Program-made: the position numbers and the translations under genes
Assembly (NCBI RefSeq): GCF_007474605.1
Contig: NZ_VHKL01000011.1
Span: 124,001-188,000, forward strand
Direction: 5' to 3'
Source: Rhodoligotrophos appendicifer
GTDB taxonomy: Bacteria > Pseudomonadota > Alphaproteobacteria > Rhizobiales > Im1
DNA: 64,000 nt
Shown: one piece after another, positions 24,899 through 36,623 of the stretch
Layout of the letters: the number at the start of each line of letters is the position of its first letter
Position numbering within the stretch: the first letter of the stretch is position 1
The notes under the pieces: generated by a model
Database searches by the model: none
The model's input: the letters and a program-made list of their open reading frames with translations, nothing else
Told to the model about the DNA's origin: nothing

Positions 24899-25788
24899 GG
24901 AGGGCTTTCCAGATGATCGGAGCCGCCGGAGAAGACGCGGCTCGCCCGAACGTCGGATTCACGGATGGTGGTCAAGTCCTCGGCGGTGACGGGCCGGTTG
25001 ACCTCGAAGACGCGGCTGGCCAATCGCAGGCGCATGCGATCGAGGGCGTTGCGGATGGAGCGGGCATTGGCAAAATGCGGCTGAGTCCGGCGGATGCCGA
25101 CATAGTCCGCAAAGGCCTGGCGGGCGGCGGCGTCGAAGCGGTAGGCCTGCTTCTCCAGCATCAGATCCGCGATCTTCAGGAGCTCGGCGTCGGCATAGTC
25201 GGGGAAATCAATGTGGTGGGCGATGCGGGAGCGGAAGCCAGGATTGGCCCTGAAGAACTTGTCCATGCGGTCGGCATAGCCCGCGAAGATGACGACCAGG
25301 TCGTCGCGATTGCTTTCCATGACCTGGAGCAGGATCTCGATCGCCTCCTGGCCATAGTCGCGCTCGTTCTCAGGGCGGTAGAGATAATAGGCCTCGTCGA
25401 TGAACAGGACGCCGCCCATGGACTTCTTCAGCACCTCCTTGGTCTTGGGCGCCGTGTGGCCGATATACTGGCCGACGAGGTCGTCGCGGGTGACGGAGAC
25501 CAGATGACCGCGCCTGATATAGCCGAGCTTGTGGAGGATTTCGGCCATGCGCAGGGCGACGGTAGTCTTGCCGGTGCCGGGATTGCCGGTGAAGCTCATA
25601 TGCAGGGTGGGGGTCTCGCTGACGAGACCGAGCTGCTGGCGCGCCCGGTCGACGAGCAGAAGGGCTGCCGTCTCGCGGATGCGGGTCTTGACCGGCTTCA
25701 GGCCGATGAGCTCATCGTCGAGCTTCGCCAGGACGTCGGCGATGCCGGAGCTGACGAAGTCGGCGTGCAGATCGATCGCTTCGCTCAT
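24895..25788 (-). CDS. cbbX: red-type RuBisCO activase CbbX
   Basis: AAA+ ATPase that pulls on the C-terminus of red-type RuBisCO large subunits to release inhibitory sugar phosphates. From the ATG at 25788 the protein has 297 residues: Walker [10 protein letters not shown], the loop [19 protein letters not shown], Walker [13 protein letters not shown], the Arg-rich segment [11 protein letters not shown] and sensor sequences in [14 protein letters not shown]. An in-frame ATG at 25857 overlaps the cbbS stop as TGATG and would add 23 residues. The shorter form fits family lengths. See the leader ORF and repeat entries. Confidence 0.93.
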   Translation of the reverse strand: MSEAIDLHADFVSSGIADVLAKLDDELIGLKPVKTRIRETAALLLVDRARQQLGLVSETPTLHMSFTGNPGTGKTTVALRMAEILHKLGYIRRGHLVSVTRDDLVGQYIGHTAPKTKEVLKKSMGGVLFIDEAYYLYRPENERDYGQEAIEILLQVMESNRDDLVVIFAGYADRMDKFFRANPGFRSRIAHHIDFPDYADAELLKIADLMLEKQAYRFDAAARQAFADYVGIRRTQPHFANARSIRNALDRMRLRLASRVFEVNRPVTAEDLTTIRESDVRASRVFSGGSDHLESPP

Positions 25789-25830
25789 GGCCACTACCGC
25801 TTCGCTTTGGACTCTATCGCTTCGCTCATG
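25775..25830. repeat. duplicated 15-bp start-codon sequence with a third partial copy
   Basis: ATCGCTTCGCTCATG (plus strand) occurs at 25775-25789 and 25816-25830, 41 bp apart. The core CGCTTCGCT also occurs at 25798-25806, giving three copies spaced 21 and 20 bp. Each full copy includes an ATG read on the minus strand followed by GCGAAGCG-type codons; the second full copy is the cbbX start. Confidence 0.75.
25794..25829 (-). CDS. possible 11-codon leader ORF before cbbX
   Basis: A minus-strand mini-ORF reads [11 protein letters not shown] and stops with TAG 5 nt before the cbbX ATG at 25788. AGGTG 4 nt upstream is a better ribosome site than anything before cbbX itself. Its first 15 nt copy the sequence around the cbbX start. 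It may be a coupling or leader peptide, or a chance by-product of the duplication. Confidence 0.3.
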   Translation of the reverse strand: MSEAIESKAKR

Positions 25831-25856
25831 TTCACCTGCCGACGCCGGGCTGCGCA

Positions 25857-26273
25857 TCAGTAACGGTGGCCTTCCGGCCGGTCCGTCGCATAGGCCTGGA
25901 TGGTGTAGCCGACCTGGCGGCCCTTGCCCTCGGCCCGCACGAGGCGGAAGCCAGGCTCTTCCCTGGGGCGGTTGACGATGAAGGCGAGCCGGACGGATTC
26001 CCAGCCCGGCGTCGCATCAAAGGCCATGACGCGGATATAGGTGTTGCCATGGGCCTTGCGGCATTCATTGAGCTCGAAGACCAGGGCGGCGGCGTCGGGA
26101 TTGTCGAACATGGGATGGCCCCACATCTCCCAATAGCTGTTGCGAGGATGGGGATCGTCGGTCCATTCGAGGCTCACCGCCCAGCCCTTGTCGATGCAGT
26201 ATTGCACCTGGGTGGCGATCTGGTCGTCGGTGAAATCCGGCAGGAAGGAGAAGGCTCCATGGGTGATGCGCAT
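25857..26273 (-). CDS. cbbS: RuBisCO small subunit, form I red-type
   Basis: A 138-residue small subunit with the red-type C-terminal extension (after about residue 110) that forms a beta-hairpin at the centre of the holoenzyme. Family sequences are [36 protein letters not shown] and [18 protein letters not shown] precedes the ATG. It lies 11 nt after cbbL, and the red-type pair matches the presence of cbbX. Confidence 0.96.
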   Translation of the reverse strand: MRITHGAFSFLPDFTDDQIATQVQYCIDKGWAVSLEWTDDPHPRNSYWEMWGHPMFDNPDAAALVFELNECRKAHGNTYIRVMAFDATPGWESVRLAFIVNRPREEPGFRLVRAEGKGRQVGYTIQAYATDRPEGHRY

Positions 26274-26284
26274 GATCTTTCCTC

Positions 26285-28865
<2,581 letters not shown>

Positions 28866-28866
28866 C

Positions 28867-30894
28867 TCAGGCTCCTTCGTGGGGGCTGCCGGCCAGCAGG
28901 CTGCTGGCCGCTGTCAGGATCGCGTCCCGGGTGATCCCGAAATGAGGGTAGAGGTCGCTCGCCGGCGCGCTGGCACCGAAGCCGGTCATGCCGATGAAAA
29001 CACCGTTCTCACCGATCCAGCGGTCCCATCCAAGGCGGCCGGCCGCCTCGATGGCGATCCGCGGTGCTGCGCCCAAGATGGCGCGACGATAGTCCGGCGT
29101 CTGCTGCTCGAAGCGTTCCCAGCAGGGCATGGAGACGACGGCAACCTTCACACCCCGCTCCTGGAGGGCGTCGGCTGCGGCAATGGCGATCTCGACCTCG
29201 GACCCGGTGGCCAGAAGGGTCAGATCGCGACCGGTGCCGGCGTCCCGCAGCAGGTAAGCCCCCAGAGCGCTGCGGTTCTCATCGGCGGAGATGCGCAGCA
29301 GAGGCAGGTTCTGCCGGGACAGGCAGAGGACCGAGGGCGTGGCTTCGGCAGCAAGGGCGAGTTCCCAGCATTCGGCCGTCTCCACGGCATCGCAGGGGCG
29401 GTAGACATGAAGGTTCGGCGTGGCCCGAAGCATGGCCAGATGCTCAATGGGCTGGTGGGTGGGGCCGTCCTCGCCAAGCCCGATGGAATCGTGGGTCATG
29501 ACGTAGATGACGCGCTGGCCCATGAGGGCGGAGAGGCGCATGGCGCCGCGGGCATAGTCGGCGAAGACCAGGAAGGTGCCGCCATAGGGGATGAAACCAC
29601 CATGGAGGGCGATGCCGTTCATGGCGGCGGCCATGCCATGTTCGCGAATGCCGTAGCGGATGTAGCGGCCGGAGAAGTCACCTTTCGCGAGGGAGACCAT
29701 CCCCTTGGAAATGGTCAGGTTGGAATGAGTGAGGTCGGCCGAGCCGCCAAGGGTCGTCGGCACCAGGTCATTGATGACTTCGAGGGCCATCTCGGAGGCC
29801 TTGCGGGTGGCGACCTTCATGTCCTTCGCGATGAGGTCTCGCTTGAAGGCGGCCATGTGCGTCCCGAGCTGCGGGGGCAGGTGGCCGGACAAGGCCGCCT
29901 TGAAGGATGCAGCGCGCGGGCTGGCGGCGAGCCGCCTCTCCCAGTCCTGGCGCAGTGGCGCAGAGCGGCGCCCCGCATCACGCCAGGCGGACAGACAGGC
30001 GGCGGGGATTTCGAAGGGTGGCGAGGTCCAGCCGAGGGTCTGGCGCGCCGCTGCGATCTCCGCTTCGCCGAGCGGGGCGCCATGGGTCGATTCCGAGCCC
30101 TGCTTGTTGGGGGCGCCGTAGCCGATGATGGTGCGGCAGGCGATCATGGAGGGGCGAGGATCCGTCCTGGCTGCGGCGAGGGCCTGCCGGATGGCTGCGG
30201 GGTCGTGGCCGTCAATGGCGATCACGTGCCAGCCGGCGGCCTCGAAGCGCAGCGTCTGGTCCATGCTGGTCGAGAGGGAGGTGGGACCGTCGATGGAGAT
30301 GCGGTTGTCGTCCCAGAGCACGACCAGGCGGCCGAGTCCCAGATGGCCGGCAAGGTCGATGGCCTCGTGGCTGATGCCTTCCATCAGGCAGCCATCGCCG
30401 GCGATCACATAGGTGAAATGGTCGACGAGCTCAGATCCGAAACGGGCGGCCAAGGCGCGCTCGGCGATCGCCATGCCGACGGCGGTGGCGAGGCCCTGAC
30501 CCAGCGGGCCGGTGGTGGTCTCGATGCCCAGGGCGTGACCATATTCCGGATGGCCCGCCGTGCGCGCCCCCAGTTGCCGGAAGCGCATCAACTCGTCGAT
30601 GGGCATGTCCGGATAGCCGAGCAGATAATGAAGCGCGTATTGCAGCATGGACCCGTGACCGGCCGAGAGCACGAAGCGGTCGCGATCGGGCCAGTGGGGG
30701 GCGGCCGGATCGAGCTTGATCACCTCGGTAAAGAGGATGGCAGCGACGTCGGCCATCCCCATGGGCATGCCGGGATGGCCGGACTTGGCCTTTTCGACGC
30801 TGTCCATGGCCAAAGCACGGATCGCATTGGCCCTGTCGCGATCGGTGACTGCGGGGCCGGCGTCAGGCCGTTCGATGGTCGCGGTTTCGGTCAT
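28867..30894 (-). CDS. cbbT: transketolase
   Basis: Thiamine-diphosphate enzyme that moves two-carbon units in the Calvin cycle. The 675-residue protein has [14 protein letters not shown], the TPP/metal motif [22 protein letters not shown] and the pyrimidine-domain segment [17 protein letters not shown]. Length and domain order (PP, Pyr, C-terminal) are standard. Part of cbbFPTALSXEY, 22 nt after cbbP. Confidence 0.96.
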   Translation of the reverse strand: MTETATIERPDAGPAVTDRDRANAIRALAMDSVEKAKSGHPGMPMGMADVAAILFTEVIKLDPAAPHWPDRDRFVLSAGHGSMLQYALHYLLGYPDMPIDELMRFRQLGARTAGHPEYGHALGIETTTGPLGQGLATAVGMAIAERALAARFGSELVDHFTYVIAGDGCLMEGISHEAIDLAGHLGLGRLVVLWDDNRISIDGPTSLSTSMDQTLRFEAAGWHVIAIDGHDPAAIRQALAAARTDPRPSMIACRTIIGYGAPNKQGSESTHGAPLGEAEIAAARQTLGWTSPPFEIPAACLSAWRDAGRRSAPLRQDWERRLAASPRAASFKAALSGHLPPQLGTHMAAFKRDLIAKDMKVATRKASEMALEVINDLVPTTLGGSADLTHSNLTISKGMVSLAKGDFSGRYIRYGIREHGMAAAMNGIALHGGFIPYGGTFLVFADYARGAMRLSALMGQRVIYVMTHDSIGLGEDGPTHQPIEHLAMLRATPNLHVYRPCDAVETAECWELALAAEATPSVLCLSRQNLPLLRISADENRSALGAYLLRDAGTGRDLTLLATGSEVEIAIAAADALQERGVKVAVVSMPCWERFEQQTPDYRRAILGAAPRIAIEAAGRLGWDRWIGENGVFIGMTGFGASAPASDLYPHFGITRDAILTAASSLLAGSPHEGA

Positions 30895-30916
30895 GGGGAG
30901 AGCCTTTCTGGCGCGG

Positions 30917-31792
30917 TCACAGCGAGCGCCGCCGCCGTTCGACGAGTTTGAGGATCATGGGCGTCAGGATGAGCTGCATGGCGATGTCCAGCTTGCCGCC
31001 AGGGATCACGATGGAATTCGCGCGGCTCATGAAGCTGTTCTGGATCATGGAGAGCAGGTAGGGGAAATCCAGGCCGCGCGGGTTGCGGAAGCGGATGACC
31101 ACCATGGATTCGTCGGGCGTGGGGATCCAGCGGGCGATGAATGGGTTCGAGGTGTCGACCGTGGGCACCCGCTGGAAGTTGATGTCGGTCTCGCTGAATT
31201 GCGGGCAGATATAGTTGATGTAATCGGGCATGCGCCTGAGAACGGTGTCGGTGACCGCCTCGGTGGAATAGCCGCGCAGGGAGCGGTCGCGGTGCAGCTT
31301 CTGGATCCACTCCAGATTGATCACCGGGACGACGCCGATCTTGAGATCGACATGCTGGGCGATGTTGACGGTCTCCGTCACGACGGCGCCATGCAGACCC
31401 TCGTAGAAGAGAACGTCGGAGCCCGGCGGGAAGGCATACCAGTCCGTAAAGGTGCCGGGCGGGGCGCCATGCATCTCGGCTTCGACGTCGTCATGGACGT
31501 AGTGGCGGGTCAGACCGCCGCCATTGGCGGCATAGTCGGCGAAGGTCTTCTCCAGTTCCTCGAAGAGGTTGGAGTAGGGGCCGAAATGGCTGTAATGGTG
31601 ATTTCCGGTCGTGGCCGCGGAGGCCATCTTCTCGCGCATCTCGGCCCGGTTGAACCGATGGAAGGCATCGCCCTCGATATAGACGGCATCGACCTTCTCG
31701 CGCCGGAAGATCTGCTCGAAGATCCGCCGCACCGACGTCGTACCCGCCCCGGACGAGCCGGTGATGGCGATGATGGGATGCTTCACTGACAT
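30917..31792 (-). CDS. cbbP: phosphoribulokinase
   Basis: ATP-dependent formation of ribulose-1,5-bisphosphate, specific to the Calvin cycle. The 291-residue bacterial-type enzyme has the P-loop variant [40 protein letters not shown] and [10 protein letters not shown]. It is preceded by cbbF with a 22-nt gap. Confidence 0.96.
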   Translation of the reverse strand: MSVKHPIIAITGSSGAGTTSVRRIFEQIFRREKVDAVYIEGDAFHRFNRAEMREKMASAATTGNHHYSHFGPYSNLFEELEKTFADYAANGGGLTRHYVHDDVEAEMHGAPPGTFTDWYAFPPGSDVLFYEGLHGAVVTETVNIAQHVDLKIGVVPVINLEWIQKLHRDRSLRGYSTEAVTDTVLRRMPDYINYICPQFSETDINFQRVPTVDTSNPFIARWIPTPDESMVVIRFRNPRGLDFPYLLSMIQNSFMSRANSIVIPGGKLDIAMQLILTPMILKLVERRRRSL

Positions 31793-31814
31793 CGGAGAGA
31801 CCTCATCTGATCCA

Positions 31815-32858
31815 TCAGCGGCGCATCAGGCCGCGCCTGCCGAACAAGGGCGACAGATCGGCCGAGTCCTCGGTTTCGAGGTGGTAGCGCCTGATGCGGG
31901 CGACGGTCTGCATGGAGCCGAACACCAGGGGGACACGCGCATGTAACGAAGCGGGCTGATGGTCGAGGATGCGGTTCACGCCGTCGGTGGCGGCGCCGTC
32001 GGCCTGCTCGATCAGGAAGGCGATGGGGCTGGCCTCATAGACATGACGCAGACGGCCACGCTCATAGCCATGGCGGCTGTCGGCCGGATAGAGGAAGGCT
32101 CCCCCGCGCATGAGGATCCGATAGGCGTCGGCCACGAGGGAGGCGATCCAGCGCATGTTGAAATTGCGGCTCATGGGGCCGTCGGTGCCGCTCACGCAGT
32201 CGTTGACATAGGCCTGAACCGGAGGATGCCAGAAGCGGTAGTTCGAGGCGTTGATGGCGAATTCGGGCACGTCCTCGGGGATCGACAAGGACAGGGCCGT
32301 CATCACAAAGTCATCAGATTCCGGATCGTGGGTGGCTGCGTGGGTCCCCGTCCCGGTCGTGAAGACGATGGAGGCCTGGGGCCCGTAGATGAGGAACCCG
32401 GCGGCCTTCTGCCGGTGTCCCTGGATCAGGAAGTCGCCGGGTTCAGCCGACCGGCCGGGTGCGGCAGGCAGGATCGAGAAGATCGTGCCGATGGAGACGT
32501 TGGTCTCGATATTCGACGACCCGTCGAGAGGGTCGATCGCCACCAGAAACTCGCCGTCGGCGGAGACCGAATGGGGCTCATCGGCTTCCTCGGAGGCGAT
32601 GGCGCGCACACCGGCGACCTGAAGCCCGTGCAGAAACTGGCGATCGGCCAGGACGTCCAGGGCCTTCTGAACATCGCCGTCCTTGTTGGAGCCCCCACTC
32701 CCGGCGCCCAGAGATCCGAGGATGGGACCGCGGCGGATCATGGCGATGAGCGGGCGGGAGGCGTCTGCGATGGCAGAGACAAGGGCGGCGATGCCGGGCT
32801 CCGCCGTGTCAGCGAGGTAGTCCCGCAGAGATAGACCAAGCCCGGCGCCGGACGTCAT
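31815..32858 (-). CDS. cbbF: fructose-1,6-/sedoheptulose-1,7-bisphosphatase
   Basis: Class I bisphosphatase of the Calvin cycle, 347 residues. Metal-binding motif IDPLDGSSNIETNVSIGTIF and the early Glu motif ASEEADEPH are clear, and the substrate-binding region GGAFLYPADSRHGY is present. It is the first gene of the cbb operon, divergent from cbbR across a 124-nt gap. Confidence 0.95.
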   Translation of the reverse strand: MTSGAGLGLSLRDYLADTAEPGIAALVSAIADASRPLIAMIRRGPILGSLGAGSGGSNKDGDVQKALDVLADRQFLHGLQVAGVRAIASEEADEPHSVSADGEFLVAIDPLDGSSNIETNVSIGTIFSILPAAPGRSAEPGDFLIQGHRQKAAGFLIYGPQASIVFTTGTGTHAATHDPESDDFVMTALSLSIPEDVPEFAINASNYRFWHPPVQAYVNDCVSGTDGPMSRNFNMRWIASLVADAYRILMRGGAFLYPADSRHGYERGRLRHVYEASPIAFLIEQADGAATDGVNRILDHQPASLHARVPLVFGSMQTVARIRRYHLETEDSADLSPLFGRRGLMRR

Positions 32859-32982
32859 TGCGTTCTCCCATGGAGCGGGGATTTCTTCGCATCCGCTGCT
32901 CTTCGAACTTCACCATGGCTGGTTGCGAAAAAAAGAAAACTGACATATTTTTTGATATCATTAGAAAAAATTGAAACGGTCG
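32859..32982. promoter_or_regulatory. cbbF-cbbR divergent control region
   Basis: This 124-nt gap should hold the cbb promoter and CbbR sites. It contains an A/T-rich stretch at about 32926-32972 with the palindrome TGATATCA at 32953-32960, flanked by T-runs on the left and A-runs on the right. I could not place a textbook CbbR TNA-N7-TNA pair with confidence. Confidence 0.5.
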
Positions 32983-33921
32983 ATGGCGCCGCGCATTTTC
33001 TCCTTGAAACAGATCGAGGCCCTGCAAGCGATCGCGCGAGCGGGAAGCCTCGTGGGCGCTGCACAGATCCTGAATATGACGCCCGCGGCCATGACGGCGC
33101 GGGTCAAGGGGCTGGAGGACAGTCTCGGCCTGCTCCTGTTCGACCGGACCTCGAATGGATTGCGCGTCAGTTCAGCCGGCGAAATCGCCCTGGCGGCAGC
33201 GGAGAAGATCGAGCGCGCCGTGCGCGACTTCGGCGATACGATGGAGGCGGTGCGCACCGGCCGCGGGGGGCGCCTGGCCGTGGCGGCCGTCTCCACCGCC
33301 AAATATTTCACGCCTCGGCTGATCGCGGCCTTCGTGCAGCAGTATCCCGGGATCGAGCTGCGCTTCCTGATCGGCAACCGAACGGAGACCATGGCTTCGC
33401 TGCGCAATAGCGATGTCGACGTGGCGCTGATGGGACGACCACCGGCGGATCTGCGCGTGTCGCAAATCGCCATCGGCCCGCACCCCTATGTGATGATCGC
33501 AGCGCCGGCGCATCCGCTGGTGGAAAGGCGGGCGATCGAGAAGACCGAGCTTGCGGGTGAGACCTTCCTGTTCCGCGAGGAAGGGTCCGGCTCGCGATCG
33601 CTGTTCGACTATTTCGTCGGAGACATCGCCGTCCAACGGTCCCAGCTCGGCATCGAGCTGGGGTCCAACGAGACCATCAAACAGGCTGTCATGGCGGGCC
33701 TGGGGGTGGCCTTCATCTCGGCCCACACGATCGCCGCCGAGGTCGCGGATGGCCGTCTCGCCTGCCTCGACATTGTCGGCCTGCCGATCATCCGGCAATG
33801 GTATGTGGTCCACCGGACGGATCGCGAGCTGTCACCCACCGCTCAGCTGTTCCGCGACTTCACCGAACTCCGGTGCGCGCACTTCCTGCCGCAGCTCGGC
33901 ACGCGGAAGTCGACGGCCTGA
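32983..33921 (+). CDS. cbbR: LysR-type regulator CbbR
   Basis: A 312-residue LysR-family activator, divergent from cbbF as is usual for CbbR. The N-terminal winged HTH is LKQIEALQAIARAGSLVGAA through ARVKGLEDSLG; the rest is a periplasmic-binding-like effector domain (VSTAKYFTPRLIAAFVQQYP is typical of CbbR). The ATG at 32983 is preferred to an in-frame TTG at 32971. The assignment rests on both family features and position. Confidence 0.93.
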   Translation: MAPRIFSLKQIEALQAIARAGSLVGAAQILNMTPAAMTARVKGLEDSLGLLLFDRTSNGLRVSSAGEIALAAAEKIERAVRDFGDTMEAVRTGRGGRLAVAAVSTAKYFTPRLIAAFVQQYPGIELRFLIGNRTETMASLRNSDVDVALMGRPPADLRVSQIAIGPHPYVMIAAPAHPLVERRAIEKTELAGETFLFREEGSGSRSLFDYFVGDIAVQRSQLGIELGSNETIKQAVMAGLGVAFISAHTIAAEVADGRLACLDIVGLPIIRQWYVVHRTDRELSPTAQLFRDFTELRCAHFLPQLGTRKSTA

Positions 33922-33952
33922 ACGCGGCACAGCGGCCTTGCGCACTTGCGTT

Positions 33953-34939
33953 TCAGCGCAGTGCCGGGTCGCAGGGGATCGGGCTCAACTCCGTCTTGAT
34001 CTTGAAATAGGCTTTGTAGAAGGCGCCCTTGCCGGTGAAGGGCTCTTCCTGGCCGGCTCGGGGCGGCCAGTTGATCTGCACATCAAAAGGCAATGCAGGG
34101 TCCGAGCGGATCGAGTTTTCATAGAAGGCCTGATCGGCGAATTCGATCAGATTGGCGGCCGGAACATAAAAGGACTTGCTGCCCAGCAAGTCATCCGCCA
34201 GCGCTTCCGCTATCACACCCGCCAATTCGAGGGTGACGACCCGGAACGGCTTCACGCCGGCGATCTCGAACTCCGTGACGTCGCCGACAGCGCCGGCGGT
34301 GACGGCGGGATCCGAGCCCAAGGCGCCGCCGGCGATCGCCTGTTGCGCCGCCTTGGTGGCCTGTTCGATCGCGGCCGCCACCTTCTGGCGGATCTCATCG
34401 ACATCGCCGGATTCATGGTCCCACAGGGACACATGGATCGAGATGCCGCTCCCCACCACCGGGACATTGCCGATGGTCATGTTCCTGAACACCGTGTCCC
34501 CCGATTTCGTGTCGGTGATGGGCGTGTTCATCGTGCAGACGGTCTGGTCAATGCCGGATGCATTGGGATTCACGCAGGTGAGGGAGACAATTGCGAACAA
34601 CTCGTCCGTTTCCACGTCCTGAGCAGCAAAGCATCTGATGCCTGAAAGAGTGACGGTCGTGGAGTAATTCTGCAGGGCGGCACAGGGGCTGGACACGTCG
34701 GACAGGGTTATCGTGCCGAGCTGCGTGTCCGCCATGTAGCCGCCGTCACCGTGAGGCTGTATGGGGTTCGTCAGGGGACCGAGAGGGCCGAACTTCCCTC
34801 CGGTCCTGCGATGGAGATCGCGAATCTCATATTCCGCAATACAGCGGGTCATCGATCCGGTGTTGTATTTCGCAGTCAGCGCGTGAAGGGATTTGCTGCC
34901 GGGACTGGCCTTGGCGAGAACTTCGGACAGGCTTCTCAT
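33953..34939 (-). CDS. uncharacterised protein with LGFP-like and beta-sandwich-like regions
   Basis: A 328-residue protein I do not recognise as a whole. Residues about 45-78 (GGKFGPLGPLTNPIQPHGDG, then LGTITL) resemble one LGFP repeat, a motif of cell-wall-associated proteins. The next region has SGIRCFAAQDVETDELFAIV and ISIHVSLWDHESGDVDEI, an acidic pattern reminiscent of C2-like calcium-binding beta-sandwiches. An Ala-rich helix (about 170-200) follows. No signal peptide is visible. Its stop lies 31 nt from the end of cbbR, in opposite orientation. The next gene upstream, 40 nt away, may be its operon partner. Confidence 0.7.
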   Translation of the reverse strand: MRSLSEVLAKASPGSKSLHALTAKYNTGSMTRCIAEYEIRDLHRRTGGKFGPLGPLTNPIQPHGDGGYMADTQLGTITLSDVSSPCAALQNYSTTVTLSGIRCFAAQDVETDELFAIVSLTCVNPNASGIDQTVCTMNTPITDTKSGDTVFRNMTIGNVPVVGSGISIHVSLWDHESGDVDEIRQKVAAAIEQATKAAQQAIAGGALGSDPAVTAGAVGDVTEFEIAGVKPFRVVTLELAGVIAEALADDLLGSKSFYVPAANLIEFADQAFYENSIRSDPALPFDVQINWPPRAGQEEPFTGKGAFYKAYFKIKTELSPIPCDPALR

Positions 34940-34979
34940 TCTACTGCTCCGAGCGTTACCTGCGACCTCGACTTCTGCT

Positions 34980-35441
34980 TCAGCGGGTCCCTACCACGGG
35001 GTCTCCCAACATGACCTGGGACCATTGCGCTTCACCGCCGATTTCCGTCTGGCCTACGCACAGCCAGAGATTCACCGGACCCGGCCGGGTGTCCATGAAG
35101 GTGGTGCCGGGGACCGGACCCGATATGGTCGTCTGGATCAATTTGAGGTCCCCGATCTGTGCCGATTTTGGCAACATCGCATCGCCCGAGGACTGCTTCT
35201 CAAGCTTCAGATTGACAACTCCGCTATTGATCTTCGTGCCGCCTGGATAATCATGGGCAAAGTTGACGATCAGGCTGTCATCTTCTCCGTGAACGAGAGC
35301 TCTCCTAAACCGACCGCCGTGACTGGAGCGGCGGGCATCGGCGTGCAGCATAAAATCAGATGCCTTGGTCTCCAAAACGACGGCTTCTATAGTGACCCAG
35401 TCCTGGTGACTGCCGTTGTTCAACTTCACATCTGTAGCCAT
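34980..35441 (-). CDS. uncharacterised beta-rich protein
   Basis: A 153-residue protein from MATDVKLNNG; an in-frame start at 35474 would add 11 residues. It looks all-beta, with conserved-looking turns such as HDYPGGTKINSG and PGPVNLWLCVGQTEIGG. No signal peptide, membrane segment or catalytic motif is visible. It is followed at 40 nt by the LGFP/C2-like gene and preceded by an AT-rich gap, so the two probably form a transferred operon. I do not assign a function. Confidence 0.65.
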   Translation of the reverse strand: MATDVKLNNGSHQDWVTIEAVVLETKASDFMLHADARRSSHGGRFRRALVHGEDDSLIVNFAHDYPGGTKINSGVVNLKLEKQSSGDAMLPKSAQIGDLKLIQTTISGPVPGTTFMDTRPGPVNLWLCVGQTEIGGEAQWSQVMLGDPVVGTR

Positions 35442-35724
35442 TGTCCATTCTCCAGAGATGAATGTTCTTGACACAAGACGATTAGAAAAATTTATGGAAT
35501 TGCATGCTTGATGGGAAGGCGCATGAACTTGAAGAAGTTATGACGCAACGCAATACCGGAGGTCCGTTTACTTTCAGACACCCTATTATCAACATAAATT
35601 TTATTTGGTCAATCCATGTGAATTGCAGTGACCGCAATCCCTCGGCAGGGATCCGGCGCGAGATATGGGGATACAGTGCTGCGGGCAGGATTGTGTCGGC
35701 TGCGCGCCTGGCGTCCGCTCGGGC
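35442..35724. other. AT-rich gene-free gap
   Basis: The stretch from about 35460 to 35640 is clearly poorer in G+C than its surroundings (for example ATTAGAAAAATTTATGG and TTATCAACATAAATTTTATT). It probably holds the promoter of the minus-strand gene at 35441. I see no insertion sequence, inverted terminal repeat or tRNA gene. A plus-strand open frame crossing the gap (35504-35758) has no protein-like features. Confidence 0.5.
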
Positions 35725-36135
35725 TTACCAGGTCAGATCCGCTCCCCAGAAGCGGTGATAGATGTTCAGGCCGATGCCGAGGCAGACGATGCTGATGAGC
35801 AGGCCGAGCAGAGCGCCGAACATCGAGATCGCCACACTGTAGGGCATGGCCGTTTGACGGTCCTTTTCCTCATGCATGTGCAAGCGATGATGCCAGTCCA
35901 CGAAGAGGATGCAGAAATAGGCGATGGTCGAGCAGAGCAGGCCATAATTGGCGAGGACCACCATTCTTCCGATCAAGGAGAAGAGCTTGGGTTTCTCGTA
36001 GACTTCCGAGAGGACATAGGCGGAGGTGAGAAGGACACCCGCATTGGCGAGGATGAGGGCCCATGAACCCTGCCGGATCATTCCAAACAGATGACCGCGG
36101 AAGGAGGCGGGAATATTGTGGTGAGGTTCCGACAT
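35725..36135 (-). CDS. small integral membrane protein, unknown function
   Basis: A 136-residue protein starting MSEPHHNIPASFRG at 36135; an upstream in-frame ATG at 36168 is less likely. It has three hydrophobic helices (about residues 23-45, 56-82 and 100-126) and a His-rich loop DWHHRLHMHEEKDRQ between the second and third, which could bind metal. I do not recognise the family. It stands alone between the AT-rich gap and the DUF2188-like gene. Confidence 0.65.
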   Translation of the reverse strand: MSEPHHNIPASFRGHLFGMIRQGSWALILANAGVLLTSAYVLSEVYEKPKLFSLIGRMVVLANYGLLCSTIAYFCILFVDWHHRLHMHEEKDRQTAMPYSVAISMFGALLGLLISIVCLGIGLNIYHRFWGADLTW

Positions 36136-36305
36136 GCATGTCTCCGATCGCGCGCCGACGATAGCCAAAAGCGTCGCTTGTGGACATGAGATTTAAAACC
36201 TGTGCGAGAGGGGGCGCCACGCGAATCGTCGCCGGCACCAAGGGTCTCCGCCCGTCTCCAGAGATCAGCGTTCGTCGAGCCGCTCGGCCTTGCGCGTCGC
36301 AGCGG

Positions 36306-36512
36306 TCAGCTGGGCGAGGCCCAGAGAGAGTACCAGCCGCCGCGATCATTCGGCGACATCACATGGGCGTCTTCACCCTCGCGCGTGGCGGCCTTCGCCG
36401 CCTCGATCGCTGCCCCGCAGGCCTCGATCCAGCTGGTGAATTTCTCGGAGGGCTGGCCGTCCACTTCAAACTTCCAACCGTCTCCGTCCTTGATGAAAAA
36501 AGTCTTTGCCAT
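36306..36512 (-). CDS. DUF2188-like small protein
   Basis: A 68-residue protein that resembles the DUF2188 fold: an N-terminal strand (MAKTFFIKDGDGWKFEVDG), a helix (SWIEACGAAIEAAKAATREG) and a final strand with DAHVMSPNDRGGW. Family members are small cytosolic proteins of unknown role. It has no close operon partner. Confidence 0.6.
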   Translation of the reverse strand: MAKTFFIKDGDGWKFEVDGQPSEKFTSWIEACGAAIEAAKAATREGEDAHVMSPNDRGGWYSLWASPS

Positions 36513-36623
36513 CTCACTGCCCCTGGCTGTGAGGCGGTATGGTCGCGCATGCTATCCTAATGTTCAATAGTCTTTGCCGATTTTGTGCTCTCGGTCGAAG
36601 CGGAAGATTCACGATCCGCCTCC

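Noticed and set aside
33922-33952. Terminator between convergent cbbR and the LGFP-like gene
   Set aside because: A GGCAC/GTGCC pairing can be drawn but the loop is long and no T-run follows.
35504-35758. 84-codon plus-strand frame in the AT-rich gap
   Set aside because: No ribosome site, no recognisable fold, and it runs antisense into the membrane-protein gene.
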